From positions 6,128 through 70,127 of the forward strand of contig JAZRJL010000046.1 of the NCBI GenBank assembly GCA_045645805.1: a DNA stretch of 64,000 bases, given 5' to 3'. Source of the stretch: SIG440 sp045645805. Its GTDB lineage: Bacteria; Bacillota; Clostridia; Monoglobales; Monoglobaceae. Of the stretch, positions 8,261-15,887 are shown one piece after another. The notes below the pieces were generated by a model. That model worked only from the letters and a program-made list of their open reading frames with translations. It did not search any database and had not been told where the DNA came from. Numbering within the stretch: position 1 is the stretch's first letter; each line of letters begins with the position of its first letter. The translations under genes were made by a program, and so were the position numbers.

Positions 8261-9510
8261 TCAAAGGTATACTCAACCATCTGTCCGCTGATATCCTTGT
8301 CGCTTTCGATATAAACATCCATATAATTGGGGGTTGTTGCGTGAAATCTGCCGTCCTTTGTCCGCACCTCGGCAAGGGCGGTGACAGTTTTGCCGCTATA
8401 TGATGCATAAAACGCATTACGCATCTTTTCCTCAAGCTCAAGCATACGGTTGCTTCGCTGTTCTTTAAGCTGCTCGGGGACTTGATTTTCCATCTCTGCC
8501 GCAACAGTGCCTGGTCGCTTTGAATATTTGAATATATGCATCTGCATAAATCCAACTTTTTTGCAAAACTCAAAGGATTTTTCAAATTCCTCGTCGGTTT
8601 CGCCGGGGAAGCCTACCATAAGGTCAGTGGTGATTGAAACATCCTTAAGGTTTTGTCGAAGCATTTCAACCGCCCTGAGATATTCCTCTGATGTATAACG
8701 ACGACGCATCCGTTTAAGGGTCTCATCACATCCGCTTTGAAGAGACATATGAAAGTGCGGGCAAAGATTGTCAAGCTTTTTTATACGGTTTACAAATTCT
8801 TGGGTTATAACAACAGGTTCAAGAGAGCCAAGCCGAACTCTGGCAACACCCTCAATACCGCAAACCGCCTCAATTACGTCAACAAGTCCTGTTTTACCAT
8901 CTAAATCCTTGCCGTATGAGCCAATATGGATTCCCGTAAGAACAATTTCCGAAAAACCGCCCTTTGCAAGAACTGTTACCTCCTCTACTATCTTTTCAAG
9001 GCTTCGTGACCTAACCGGTCCGCGTGCGTAAGGAATTATGCAATATGTGCAAAAGTTGGTGCACCCGTCCTCAATTTTGACGGTTGCCCTGCTTCGGCTT
9101 TGGTCGTGAGTGATGCAAAGCTCCTCAAACTCTCTCACCTTCATAATATCATTATGCACAATTTGGCGTTTGCCCGAAAGAGCTTCTTCAACCAACTGCA
9201 AAAGCCTGCTTCTGTCAGCTGTACCAATCATTACATCAACATCGGGGGAATTTTCAAGGGCTTTGGGGTCTGTCTGGGAATAACAGCCCATAACCGCAAT
9301 AACCCCGTCAGGATTTTGCTTTCTTGCCCTGTGTATCTGCTGACGGGATTTTTGAGCACCCATACTTGTAACCGCACAGGTATTTATGACAACCACATCA
9401 CTGCTTCCCGACTTAACCACTTCATAGCCGGCATTTTTAAACATTTCAGCAAGAGCCTGACTCTCATAGAAGTTGGTTTTGCAGCCTAACGTTATAAATT
9501 TTACTTTCAT
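8257..9510 (-). CDS. mtaB: tRNA t6A37 methylthiotransferase MtaB
   Basis: A radical-SAM enzyme that converts t6A to ms2t6A at position 37 of ANN-decoding tRNAs. Domain order fits the family: an N-terminal UPF0004 domain with three cluster cysteines (Cys in LGCKTN near residue 9, NTCAVT near 45, GCYSQ near 79), a radical-SAM core with CTNFCTYC around residues 150-158, and a C-terminal TRAM domain. Length 417 is normal (about 430-450 typical). The stop codon interlocks with that of gerC in the shared CTAA, so the genes converge with no terminator between them. Confidence 0.93.
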   Translation of the reverse strand: MKVKFITLGCKTNFYESQALAEMFKNAGYEVVKSGSSDVVVINTCAVTSMGAQKSRQQIHRARKQNPDGVIAVMGCYSQTDPKALENSPDVDVMIGTADRSRLLQLVEEALSGKRQIVHNDIMKVREFEELCITHDQSRSRATVKIEDGCTNFCTYCIIPYARGPVRSRSLEKIVEEVTVLAKGGFSEIVLTGIHIGSYGKDLDGKTGLVDVIEAVCGIEGVARVRLGSLEPVVITQEFVNRIKKLDNLCPHFHMSLQSGCDETLKRMRRRYTSEEYLRAVEMLRQNLKDVSITTDLMVGFPGETDEEFEKSFEFCKKVGFMQMHIFKYSKRPGTVAAEMENQVPEQLKEQRSNRMLELEEKMRNAFYASYSGKTVTALAEVRTKDGRFHATTPNYMDVYIESDKDISGQMVEYTFD

Positions 9511-9578
9511 ATTTCAAATCTTCCAATTCTGTTGTTAGTTTACAAAAAAATTTTGTTATAAAATTATACACTTTTTTA

Positions 9579-9607
9579 TTGACTATTGCAAGAAAAAAAT
9601 ATATAAT
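9579..9607 (+). promoter_or_regulatory. SigA-type promoter for the HPr-like gene
   Basis: The -35 TTGACT (9579-9584), a 17-base spacer and a consensus -10 TATAAT (9602-9607) lie 56 bases before the start codon. An imperfect inverted repeat TGGAAAA/TTTTCCA (9613-9636) follows the expected transcription start and could be an operator or a small hairpin. Confidence 0.7.
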
Positions 9608-9662
9608 AGGTATGGAAAATTGAAACCTTTTTTCCAAAATACATATACGGAGGTAATTTCTT

Positions 9663-9890
9663 ATGAAAACTTGCAGTATTTTATTAAGTTCAATCAATGA
9701 TGTAAAGAACTTTGTCAACGTTGTAAGCCGTTTTGATTATGATATCGACCTTGCTTCGGGCAGATACGTTGTTGATGCAAAATCCATTATGGGTATTTTC
9801 AGTCTTGACCTCAGCAAGCCCATTGCTGTTGAAGTCCACAACGACGACTGTGACGACCTTATGGAAGCTCTTAAACCCTACATTCAGTAA
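9663..9890 (+). CDS. HPr-like protein lacking the active-site histidine (Crh-like)
   Basis: A 75-residue protein of the HPr fold. The segment DAKSIMGIFSLDLS (residues 38-51) matches the HPr regulatory helix, with Ser46 retained, but the GIHARPA active-site loop is replaced by SSINDVKNF, so it cannot accept phosphate from enzyme I. This is the arrangement of Bacillus Crh, which acts only through HPr kinase phosphorylation of Ser46 and CcpA in carbon catabolite repression; that role is inferred. It has its own promoter and the ribosome binding site GGAGG. Compare the HPr at 14314, which shows the opposite pattern. Confidence 0.8.
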   Translation: MKTCSILLSSINDVKNFVNVVSRFDYDIDLASGRYVVDAKSIMGIFSLDLSKPIAVEVHNDDCDDLMEALKPYIQ

Positions 9891-9979
9891 TTAAAAATAC
9901 TATGCACTGTCAAAAATTACGGCAGTCTTTGTTTGAAATTGACTAAGCCGTATTCTTTTTGTGCGTTCAGAATAATATT

Positions 9980-10450
9980 ATGACAGATAAAGAATTTTTT
10001 ATGGCCGCCGCCCTCAGCGAGGCGGAAAAATCATATAATCTCGGCGAAACCCCGATTGGTGCTGTTGTTGTCAAGGACGGCGAAATTATTGCCTCTGCAC
10101 ACAACTTCAGGGAAACGGGCAAAAACGTCCTTTACCATGCCGAGCTTCTGGCTATTGATGCTGCCTGCAAAAAGCTTGGTGGATGGCGACTTCACAATTG
10201 CGACCTTTATGTTACCCTTGAGCCATGCATTATGTGCAGCGGTGCAATAAGTCAGGCACGGATAAAAAATCTTTATTTCGGGGCATCCGACCCCAAAGGC
10301 GGTGCCGTTCTTTCGGCAAAAGCCAAAAATGCCGACACGCTCTTTCCCCACACAAACTGTGAGGGAGGAATTATGCTTGAAGAATGTTCGGGCATCCTTA
10401 AACATTTTTTCAAGGACCTGCGTGCAGGCAAATTTAACACAGATAAATAA
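9980..10450 (+). CDS. tadA: tRNA adenosine(34) deaminase TadA
   Basis: Zn-dependent deaminase converting A34 to inosine in tRNA-Arg(ACG). The zinc/catalytic motif HAE (LYHAELLAI, near residue 53) and PCIMC (near residue 83) are present, as is the GAVVVKDG substrate-loop start. Length about 156 is normal. The ATG at 9980 is chosen over the upstream TTG at 9959 because MTDKEFFMAAAL matches the family's N-terminal helix; the ribosome binding site is weak. It lies 36 bases before ppdK, but that gene has its own strong binding site. Confidence 0.93.
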   Translation: MTDKEFFMAAALSEAEKSYNLGETPIGAVVVKDGEIIASAHNFRETGKNVLYHAELLAIDAACKKLGGWRLHNCDLYVTLEPCIMCSGAISQARIKNLYFGASDPKGGAVLSAKAKNADTLFPHTNCEGGIMLEECSGILKHFFKDLRAGKFNTDK

Positions 10451-10487
10451 TTAATAAATATATACTATTTTAGGAGGAATTTTTGAA

Positions 10488-13118
10488 ATGAGCAAAAAAT
10501 TCGTTTACCTTTTCAGCGAAGGCGACGCTTCAATGAGAGAGCTTCTCGGCGGTAAAGGCGCAAACCTTGCTGAAATGACCAAAATCGGCCTCCCTGTTCC
10601 TCAGGGCTTCACAGTATCAACCGAGGCTTGTACTCAGTACTATGAAGATGGCAGAAACATCAATGACGCTATCAAGGCTGAAATCATGGAAAACATTACC
10701 AAGATGGAAGCTATCTGCGGCAAGAAGTTCGGTGACAAGGAAAACCCCCTTCTTGTATCTGTTAGATCAGGTGCAAGAGCTTCAATGCCCGGTATGATGG
10801 ATACAATCCTCAACCTTGGTCTTAACGAAGACGTTGTTGAAGCTATGTCTCAGAAATCCGGCAACCCCCGTTGGGCTTGGGACTGCTACAGAAGATTTAT
10901 CCAGATGTACTCAGACGTTGTTATGGAAGTTGGTAAGAAGTACTTTGAACAGCTTATCGACGAAATGAAGGAAGCAAAGGGTGTAACTCAGGATATCGAG
11001 CTTACAGCTGATGACCTTAAAGTTCTTGCAGGTCAGTTTAAAGACGAATACAAGAACAAAATCGGTAAAGACTTCCCCACAGACCCAACTGAACAGCTTA
11101 TGGGTGCTGTTGAAGCCGTATTCCGTTCATGGGACAACCCCCGTGCAAACGTTTACCGTCGTGACAACGATATCCCTTATTCATGGGGTACAGCTGTTAA
11201 CGTACAGATGATGGCATTTGGTAACATGGGCGACAACTGCGGTACAGGTGTTGCATTTACCCGTGACCCAGCAACAGGCGAACCCGGACTTATGGGTGAA
11301 TTCCTTGTTAACGCACAGGGCGAAGACGTTGTTGCAGGTGTACGTACACCTATGCCTATCGCTGAAATGGCTGAAAAGTTCCCTGCTGCATTTGCTGAAT
11401 TCAACAAGGTTTGCGGCATTCTCGAAGACCATTACAGAGATATGCAGGATATGGAATTTACCGTTGAAAACGAAAAGCTCTATATGCTCCAGACAAGAAA
11501 CGGTAAGAGAACAGCTAAGGCTGCTCTTAAGATTGCTTGTGACCTCGTTGACGAGGGTATGATTGACAAGAAGCAGGCAGTTGCTATGATCGACCCCAGA
11601 AACCTCGACACACTTCTCCACCCACAGTTTGACGCAAAAGCACTTAAAGCTGCAACACCTATGGGCAGAGGTCTTGGTGCATCTCCCGGTGCTGCTTGCG
11701 GTAAGGTTGTATTCACAGCTGAAGACGCAGAGGCTTGGAACGCACGTGGCGAAAAGGTAATCCTTGTTCGTCTTGAAACATCACCTGAAGATATTACAGG
11801 TATGAAGGCTTCACAGGGTATCCTTACAGTTCGTGGTGGTATGACATCACACGCAGCCGTTGTTGCTCGTGGTATGGGTACTTGCTGCGTATCAGGTTGC
11901 GGCGATATCAATATGGACGAAGAAAACAAGAAGTTTACACTTGCTGGCAAAACCTTTACTGAAGGCAGCGAAATCTCAATTGATGGTTCAACAGGTAACA
12001 TCTATGATGGTATCATCCCCACAGTTGATGCTGAAATCGCAGGCGAGTTTGGCAGAATTATGGATTGGGCTGACGAGTTCAGAACACTCAAGGTTAGAAC
12101 AAACGCAGATACTCCTGCTGACGCTAAGAAGGCAAGAGAACTCGGTGCTGAAGGTATCGGTCTTTGCCGTACAGAGCATATGTTCTTTGAAGCTGAAAGA
12201 ATTGCTGCATTCCGTGAAATGATTTGTGCTGACACAGCCACCGAAAGAGAAGCAGCGCTTGACAAGATTCTTCCTTATCAGCAGGGCGACTTTGAAAAGC
12301 TTTACGAAGCACTTGAAGGTAACCCCGTTACAATCAGATTCCTTGATCCTCCTCTCCATGAATTCGTTCCTACCGAGGAAGCTGACATCAAGGCTCTCGC
12401 TGATGCACAGGGCAAGTCAGTTGAAGATATCAAGGCAATCATTTCATCACTCCACGAATTCAACCCAATGATGGGTCACCGTGGCTGCCGTCTTGCTGTA
12501 ACATATCCTGAAATTGCAAAGATGCAGACCAAGGCTGTAATCCGTGCTGCTATCAATGTTAAAAAGGCTCATCCTGACTGGAACGTTAAACCTGAAATTA
12601 TGATTCCGCTTCCCGGCGATCTTAAGGAGTTCAAGTTTGTTAAGAATTTCGTTGTTGAAACCGCCGATGCTGAAATCGCAGCTGCTGGTGCAGACCTTAA
12701 ATACGAAGTTGGTACAATGATGGAAATTCCCAGAGCTTGTCTCACAGCTGACGCTATTGCAACAGAGGCTGAATTCTTCTGCTTTGGTACAAACGACCTT
12801 ACACAGATGACATACGGCTTCTCAAGAGACGATGCTGGTAAGTTCCTTGACGCTTACTATGATGCAAAAATCTTTGAGAACGACCCATTTGCAAAACTTG
12901 ACCAGACAGGTGTTGGTCAGCTTATGGAAATGGCTGTTGAAAAGGGTACAAAGGTTAGACCTGAAATCCACTGCGGTATCTGCGGTGAGCACGGCGGCGA
13001 CCCTGTATCTGTTGAGTTCTGCCACAAGATTGGTCTTGATTATGTATCATGTTCACCTTTCCGTGTTCCGATTGCAAGACTTGCAGCGGCTCAGGCAGCT
13101 ATCAAGGATATGAAGTAA
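10488..13118 (+). CDS. ppdK: Pyruvate, phosphate dikinase
   Basis: Interconverts pyruvate, ATP and phosphate with PEP, AMP and pyrophosphate; in anaerobic Clostridia it works in PPi-linked glycolysis or gluconeogenesis. The 876-residue length fits the family. The N-terminal ATP-grasp domain starts FSEGD...LLGGKGANLAEM. The central phosphohistidine domain has GGMTSHAAVVARGMG with the swivelling His near residue 454. The C-terminal PEP/pyruvate TIM barrel includes GLCRTEHMFF and the Cys of EIHCGICGEHGGDP. AGGAGG lies 9 bases upstream. The synonymous-codon choice (many GGT, GCT, CGT, AAC) looks more biased than in neighbours, suggesting high expression. Confidence 0.97.
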   Translation: MSKKFVYLFSEGDASMRELLGGKGANLAEMTKIGLPVPQGFTVSTEACTQYYEDGRNINDAIKAEIMENITKMEAICGKKFGDKENPLLVSVRSGARASMPGMMDTILNLGLNEDVVEAMSQKSGNPRWAWDCYRRFIQMYSDVVMEVGKKYFEQLIDEMKEAKGVTQDIELTADDLKVLAGQFKDEYKNKIGKDFPTDPTEQLMGAVEAVFRSWDNPRANVYRRDNDIPYSWGTAVNVQMMAFGNMGDNCGTGVAFTRDPATGEPGLMGEFLVNAQGEDVVAGVRTPMPIAEMAEKFPAAFAEFNKVCGILEDHYRDMQDMEFTVENEKLYMLQTRNGKRTAKAALKIACDLVDEGMIDKKQAVAMIDPRNLDTLLHPQFDAKALKAATPMGRGLGASPGAACGKVVFTAEDAEAWNARGEKVILVRLETSPEDITGMKASQGILTVRGGMTSHAAVVARGMGTCCVSGCGDINMDEENKKFTLAGKTFTEGSEISIDGSTGNIYDGIIPTVDAEIAGEFGRIMDWADEFRTLKVRTNADTPADAKKARELGAEGIGLCRTEHMFFEAERIAAFREMICADTATEREAALDKILPYQQGDFEKLYEALEGNPVTIRFLDPPLHEFVPTEEADIKALADAQGKSVEDIKAIISSLHEFNPMMGHRGCRLAVTYPEIAKMQTKAVIRAAINVKKAHPDWNVKPEIMIPLPGDLKEFKFVKNFVVETADAEIAAAGADLKYEVGTMMEIPRACLTADAIATEAEFFCFGTNDLTQMTYGFSRDDAGKFLDAYYDAKIFENDPFAKLDQTGVGQLMEMAVEKGTKVRPEIHCGICGEHGGDPVSVEFCHKIGLDYVSCSPFRVPIARLAAAQAAIKDMK

Positions 13119-13137
13119 TATCTCTATATGATAATTT

Positions 13138-13167
13138 AAGAGGGTTACCGAAAGGTAGCCCTCTTTT
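13138..13167 (+). terminator. Rho-independent terminator of ppdK
   Basis: The stem AAGAGGGTTACC / GGTAGCCCTCTT closes a GAAA tetraloop and is followed by a T run, 20 bases after the ppdK stop. Confidence 0.88.
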
Positions 13168-13295
13168 ATTGTGCAGATAGCTGTTCTTCGCATGATGGTT
13201 AAAACGCAAGCATTTTGTCCCAATTACAAAAAACTCTCGTTTTTTGTAATCCTACATTAAAAACAGTCCACCGGACTGTTTTCTTAACATTCCGG

Positions 13296-13322
13296 CAGGC
13301 GGCAATTAAGGATATGAAATAA
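13296..13322 (+). pseudogene. Remnant of a second ppdK 3' end
   Basis: Nine codons read QAAIKDMK followed by TAA, the exact C-terminus of the intact ppdK 180 bases upstream. They use different third bases (GCG GCA ATT and AAA against GCA GCT ATC and AAG). Like the real gene it is followed by its own terminator. The bases before it do not continue the match. This is best explained as the surviving tail of a diverged ppdK paralog after deletion or recombination; chance is unlikely but not excluded for 27 bases. Confidence 0.5.
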
Positions 13323-13339
13323 TAACTTTAACGTTATTT

Positions 13340-13370
13340 AAGAGGAGTATCAACAGATACTCCTCTTTTT
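13340..13370 (+). terminator. Rho-independent terminator after the ppdK remnant
   Basis: The stem AAGAGGAGTATC / GATACTCCTCTT closes an AACA loop and is followed by five T. Its placement relative to the preceding QAAIKDMK-stop copies that of the ppdK terminator, but the sequence differs. Confidence 0.85.
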
Positions 13371-13750
13371 GTACTAAAATATCACAATATGAGATATTTT
13401 AGTACTGCTTTTGTTATATATGTTATACTTATATTGACGCATAACTCCATATTGTTGCGACACAAATACACAAAAGGGACTGAATGAAATTTATCCGCCC
13501 TTTTTGTGTGCATTAATAGTTTGCATAAAATGCAAACTAAAACATTTATATATTTCATCGACATTTATTACAATATAACAACTGACTATCTATTGGGAAT
13601 TTCCGATGAAAGATAAATTTAAAAACCCCAAATCAAATTTAAACAATACTGTTTCAGGGAAGAGTGAATAGTACAAAATAAAAAATCCCATCTTTTGACA
13701 GGATTTTTTTTTTTTGGAGGAGTCGAACGTTTTAGATGCCGTATAATTTT
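13371..13750. other. Intergenic stretch without a recognisable gene
   Basis: AT-rich sequence with scattered stops in all frames. It contains a small hairpin-like segment CCCATCTTTTGACAGGATTTT before a ten-T run near 13708-13717. I see no gene, tRNA or attachment site in it. Confidence 0.5.
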
Positions 13751-13920
13751 AATGAAGCATTTGCTCCGCAAATATGAAGCGACGTCTTTGCCGTCATGAA
13801 GTAAATCCGCTTTGCGAATTTATGAAGCAAAGCGTTCCTTAATGTGCCGCAGGCATACTTCATTGCCGAAGGTAACTTCATTAGCGTTAGCGACTTAATG
13901 TTCCGAAGGAACGCTTCATT
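13751..13920. repeat. Array of short hairpins separated by an ATGAAG/CTTCAT motif
   Basis: The 170-base block begins AATGAAGC and ends GCTTCATT. Within it ATGAAG or its complement recurs about every 18-24 bases, and each interval holds a different small palindrome, such as ATTTGCTCCGCAAAT, GACGTCTTTGCCGTC, AAATCCGCTTTGCGAATTT and TTCCGAAGGAA. The hairpin sequences differ but the spacer is kept, so the block was built by amplification or by selection on structure. It sits immediately downstream of tRNA-Ser. Confidence 0.7.
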
Positions 13921-13954
13921 GAAAAAAGACTATTCCAAAGAATAGTCTTTTTTC
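13921..13954 (-). terminator. Terminator of tRNA-Ser
   Basis: The 15-bp perfect stem GAAAAAAGACTATTC / GAATAGTCTTTTTTC with a CAAA loop starts 1 base after the CCA end of the minus-strand tRNA. On that strand it is followed by a T run. Confidence 0.85.
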
Positions 13955-13955
13955 A

Positions 13956-14047
13956 TGGAGGAGAGGATGGGATTCGAACCCACGGTACGCTATAAACGTA
14001 CACAGCATTTCCAATGCTGCGCCTTAAACCATCTCGACCACCTCTCC
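13956..14047 (-). tRNA. tRNA-Ser(GGA)
   Basis: The 92-base gene includes an encoded CCA. The acceptor stem GGAGAGG pairs with CCTCTCC; the anticodon loop reads TTGGAAA (anticodon GGA); there is a long variable arm (GTACG...CGTAC) typical of class II tRNAs, and the T-loop is TTCGAAT. The discriminator base reads U, whereas bacterial tRNA-Ser normally has G73. Confidence 0.95.
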
Positions 14048-14133
14048 GAGACAATTCATTATACTACAGATTCATTAAAAAATCAATACTTATTTTTAAA
14101 ATTATTAAATTCAGGTAATAATACTTTAAAAGG

Positions 14134-14287
14134 AACAAAGCGGCTTTGCCGCTCGCCGTAGGCGGCGTTCTAAGCAATAACGCTTTGTTTACCCATGTGC
14201 ATTTCGGCAAAGCCGAAAATCTTGCACGGGTATACAATCAATGTTTTTGTTTAATAGGAAATTACGCAATTTCCTATTAAACAAAAA
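14134..14287. repeat. Two-hairpin intergenic element, copy A (plus third hairpin)
   Basis: The element has an outer pair AACAAAGCG/CGCTTTGTT enclosing GC-rich sequence. A second hairpin follows, in which CCC..GTGCA pairs with TGCAC..GGG around TTTCGGC-AAA-GCCGAAA. A third 20-bp hairpin (TTTTTGTTTAATAGG arm) sits at 14244-14287. It ends 26 bases before the HPr start and would be the 5' leader of that gene. Copies B (17893) and C (37403) keep the second hairpin almost base for base. Confidence 0.7.
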
Positions 14288-14313
14288 ATTTCTTTTAAAA
14301 GGAGTATTATTAT

Positions 14314-14571
14314 ATGATGGAATTTACCTATAAAATCAAAGACAGCGTTGGTATTCACGCACGTCCTGCCGGACTTTTAGTTAAGTGTGCGGCAGAATTT
14401 CAATCGGAAATAACCTTGATAAAAGGCGAAAAAACAGCTGATGCAAAAAAGATATTTTCAGTAATGACCCTTGGTGCAAAGCAAGATGACGAAGTCACCG
14501 TAAAAATAAACGGTAGCGACGAAAACGCCGCCTTTGAGAGACTTAAAAGTTTTTTTAAAGAGAATTTATAA
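14314..14571 (+). CDS. ptsH: HPr phosphocarrier protein with intact His15 but no Ser46
   Basis: An 85-residue phosphocarrier of the sugar phosphotransferase system. The active-site loop GIHARPAG places the phosphorylatable histidine at residue 15. At the regulatory site the sequence is DAKKIFSVMTLG, aligned with the usual LKSIMGVMSLG, so Ser46 is replaced by Lys and Gly49 by Ser. It should carry phosphate from enzyme I but not be controlled by HPr kinase at Ser46 (inference). Start: two consecutive ATGs after AAAAGGAG. No PTS partner gene is nearby. The role as a true sugar carrier, as opposed to a PTS-Ntr-like protein, cannot be decided from sequence. Confidence 0.88.
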   Translation: MMEFTYKIKDSVGIHARPAGLLVKCAAEFQSEITLIKGEKTADAKKIFSVMTLGAKQDDEVTVKINGSDENAAFERLKSFFKENL

Positions 14572-14628
14572 TAATTATTCTGCAACCCACAGAAAAACAA
14601 AAATATACTATTTCAACATCAAAAAACA

Positions 14629-14659
14629 ATCCCCCTGCGACAAATTGTCGCAGGGGGAT
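14629..14659. terminator. Bidirectional terminator between ptsH and the sugar operon
   Basis: 15-bp perfect arms ATCCCCCTGCGACAA and complement flank one base. On the minus strand the stem is followed by TTGTTTTTT, so it terminates the sugar operon; on the plus strand it follows ptsH. Confidence 0.85.
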
Positions 14660-14670
14660 AGGCTTTTTAG

Positions 14671-15165
14671 TTACTCACCGATAACCATAATCTGAACAGT
14701 TCTTGTTCTGCCACGGGTATCGTCAAAGTCGATAAAGTAAACGAAACCAAATTCGCCAAGGTCAACATCACCATCGTCAATAACGATTGTTTCTGATCTG
14801 CCAATGATTGATGAACGAAGGTGCGCGTCGGTGTTGTGGCAACCCCATGCATCCTCGTCGTGTTCTTCGGCAAATTTAAGAGCCTTGGGACCCGGATGGA
14901 GATACATTCCCTCGTACTTGCACTCCGGAACCATCTTGTCCATAACATTTACCAAATCCTGCTGAAGAGTTTCAAGACCTGTCATTGACATATCAAAAGC
15001 ACATTCCTGAGTGATAACACAGCAGGTTGTGTGATGTGAATAAACAACAACAATACCGTCTTTAACTCATGATTTTTTAACAGCTTCCTTTACCTGAGCG
15101 GTAACATTGTGGAAGGTGATTGCTCTGTGGTTGGAATCAACCTTTATTTTCTCTTTATAAATCAT
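14671..15165 (-). pseudogene. YjbQ family (UPF0047) protein interrupted by an in-frame TGA
   Basis: Starting from ATG 15165, the frame reads MIYKEKIKVDSNHRAITFHN... to KKS, hits TGA (15067-15069), then continues VKDGIVVVYSHHTTCC and on to IMVIGE at 14671. The neighbouring intact YjbQ has KASGVKNGTVTIASHHTTC at the same place, so the TGA replaces a Gly codon (GGA to TGA). The remaining 106-residue frame from 14991 would lack the N-terminal strands and the HHTTC metal site. The start overlaps the upstream stop (TAATG), so it was translationally coupled. It is either a recent nonsense mutation, a sequencing error or a readthrough gene; all other genes here use TGA as stop. Confidence 0.75.
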
Positions 15166-15878
15166 TAGTTCTGCTCCTTCTTTAAATCGTCTGCAGCACG
15201 GCGAACAGCAGCAATCATTTCGTCAATCATAGCAATCGGGTCTTCTGCATTCATAATGCCCGAAGCCGCACCTGCAGCTTCAGAACCTGCCATAATGAAG
15301 TCATAAACCTGCTGACCATTTGTGATACCTGCTGCCTGTTCGATAAGGATATTGGGGTCAATTTTGCGAATTTCGCGGATAACCTCTTTTACATATCCCA
15401 TATCGCTGACACCATTGCCTGTACCGCCGATAAGTTCGGATGGCTCGGGGTTAATGATATCAGGATGAAGCTGTGCAATAGCCTTTGTTTCAGCAACACT
15501 GTCAGCACAAGCAAAAACAAGCATATCAAGCTCGTTTGCACGCTCGATTGTTGCTTTCATCTGCGGAAGAGACATAGGCTTTTCGCAATGGTTGATAACA
15601 ACACCCTCAGCGCCTGCTGCCTTAAGAGCCTCGGGAAGAATGTCAGCCATACCTCTGCCGGGTCTTAAAGTGTCCATATACGGAGCAAGTACGATTAGGT
15701 GCTTTGTATTTTCAACAATTCTGCGAATTTCAACTGCAGGAGTAATAAACAAAACGTCTATATCATACTTCTCAGCCGCCTTATCTGCAGCAAGTGCATA
15801 TTCAAGCACTTTGTCACCGTAAATATAATTTTTTGTTCCTATTTCAAAATACGGAGTTCTGATTTTTCTTTTCATCAA
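15165..15878 (-). CDS. Triose-phosphate-isomerase-like TIM-barrel sugar isomerase
   Basis: A 237-residue TpiA-family protein distinct from housekeeping Tpi. Visible are MKRKIRTPYFEIGTKNYIYG, with the Asn/Lys-type substrate loop (KNYIYG), INHCEKP in place of the usual catalytic His segment, PEPSELIGGTGNG as the phosphate/catalytic Glu region, and a Gly-rich C-terminal phosphate loop (AAGAASGIM). Family relatives in carbohydrate operons isomerise small sugar phosphates such as erythrulose phosphates. It lies sixth in the sugar operon, 9 bases after yjbQ, and overlaps the next gene by one base. Confidence 0.8.
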   Translation of the reverse strand: MMKRKIRTPYFEIGTKNYIYGDKVLEYALAADKAAEKYDIDVLFITPAVEIRRIVENTKHLIVLAPYMDTLRPGRGMADILPEALKAAGAEGVVINHCEKPMSLPQMKATIERANELDMLVFACADSVAETKAIAQLHPDIINPEPSELIGGTGNGVSDMGYVKEVIREIRKIDPNILIEQAAGITNGQQVYDFIMAGSEAAGAASGIMNAEDPIAMIDEMIAAVRRAADDLKKEQN

Positions 15879-15887
15879 AGTCGCTCC

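Noticed and set aside
11181..12359. Several 80-170-codon minus-strand ORFs inside ppdK
   Set aside because: They are antisense shadows caused by the strong codon bias of ppdK; ppdK itself is complete with all motifs.
13382..13564. 60-codon minus-strand ORF after ppdK
   Set aside because: AT-rich, no ribosome site, no recognisable motif; treated as non-coding.
13751..13920. CRISPR array
   Set aside because: The repeated unit is only about six bases, its orientation changes, the intervals are palindromes, and no cas gene is near.
14134..14313. Riboswitch controlling ptsH
   Set aside because: The leader is a copy of a dispersed element found also next to unrelated genes in the opposite orientation, and it matches no riboswitch I know.
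15067..15069. TGA recoded as glycine or selenocysteine
   Set aside because: Other genes here end in functional TGA (for example gerA), so a reassigned code is excluded. The aligned residue is Gly, and I saw no SECIS-like hairpin requirement met; a nonsense mutation or error is simpler.
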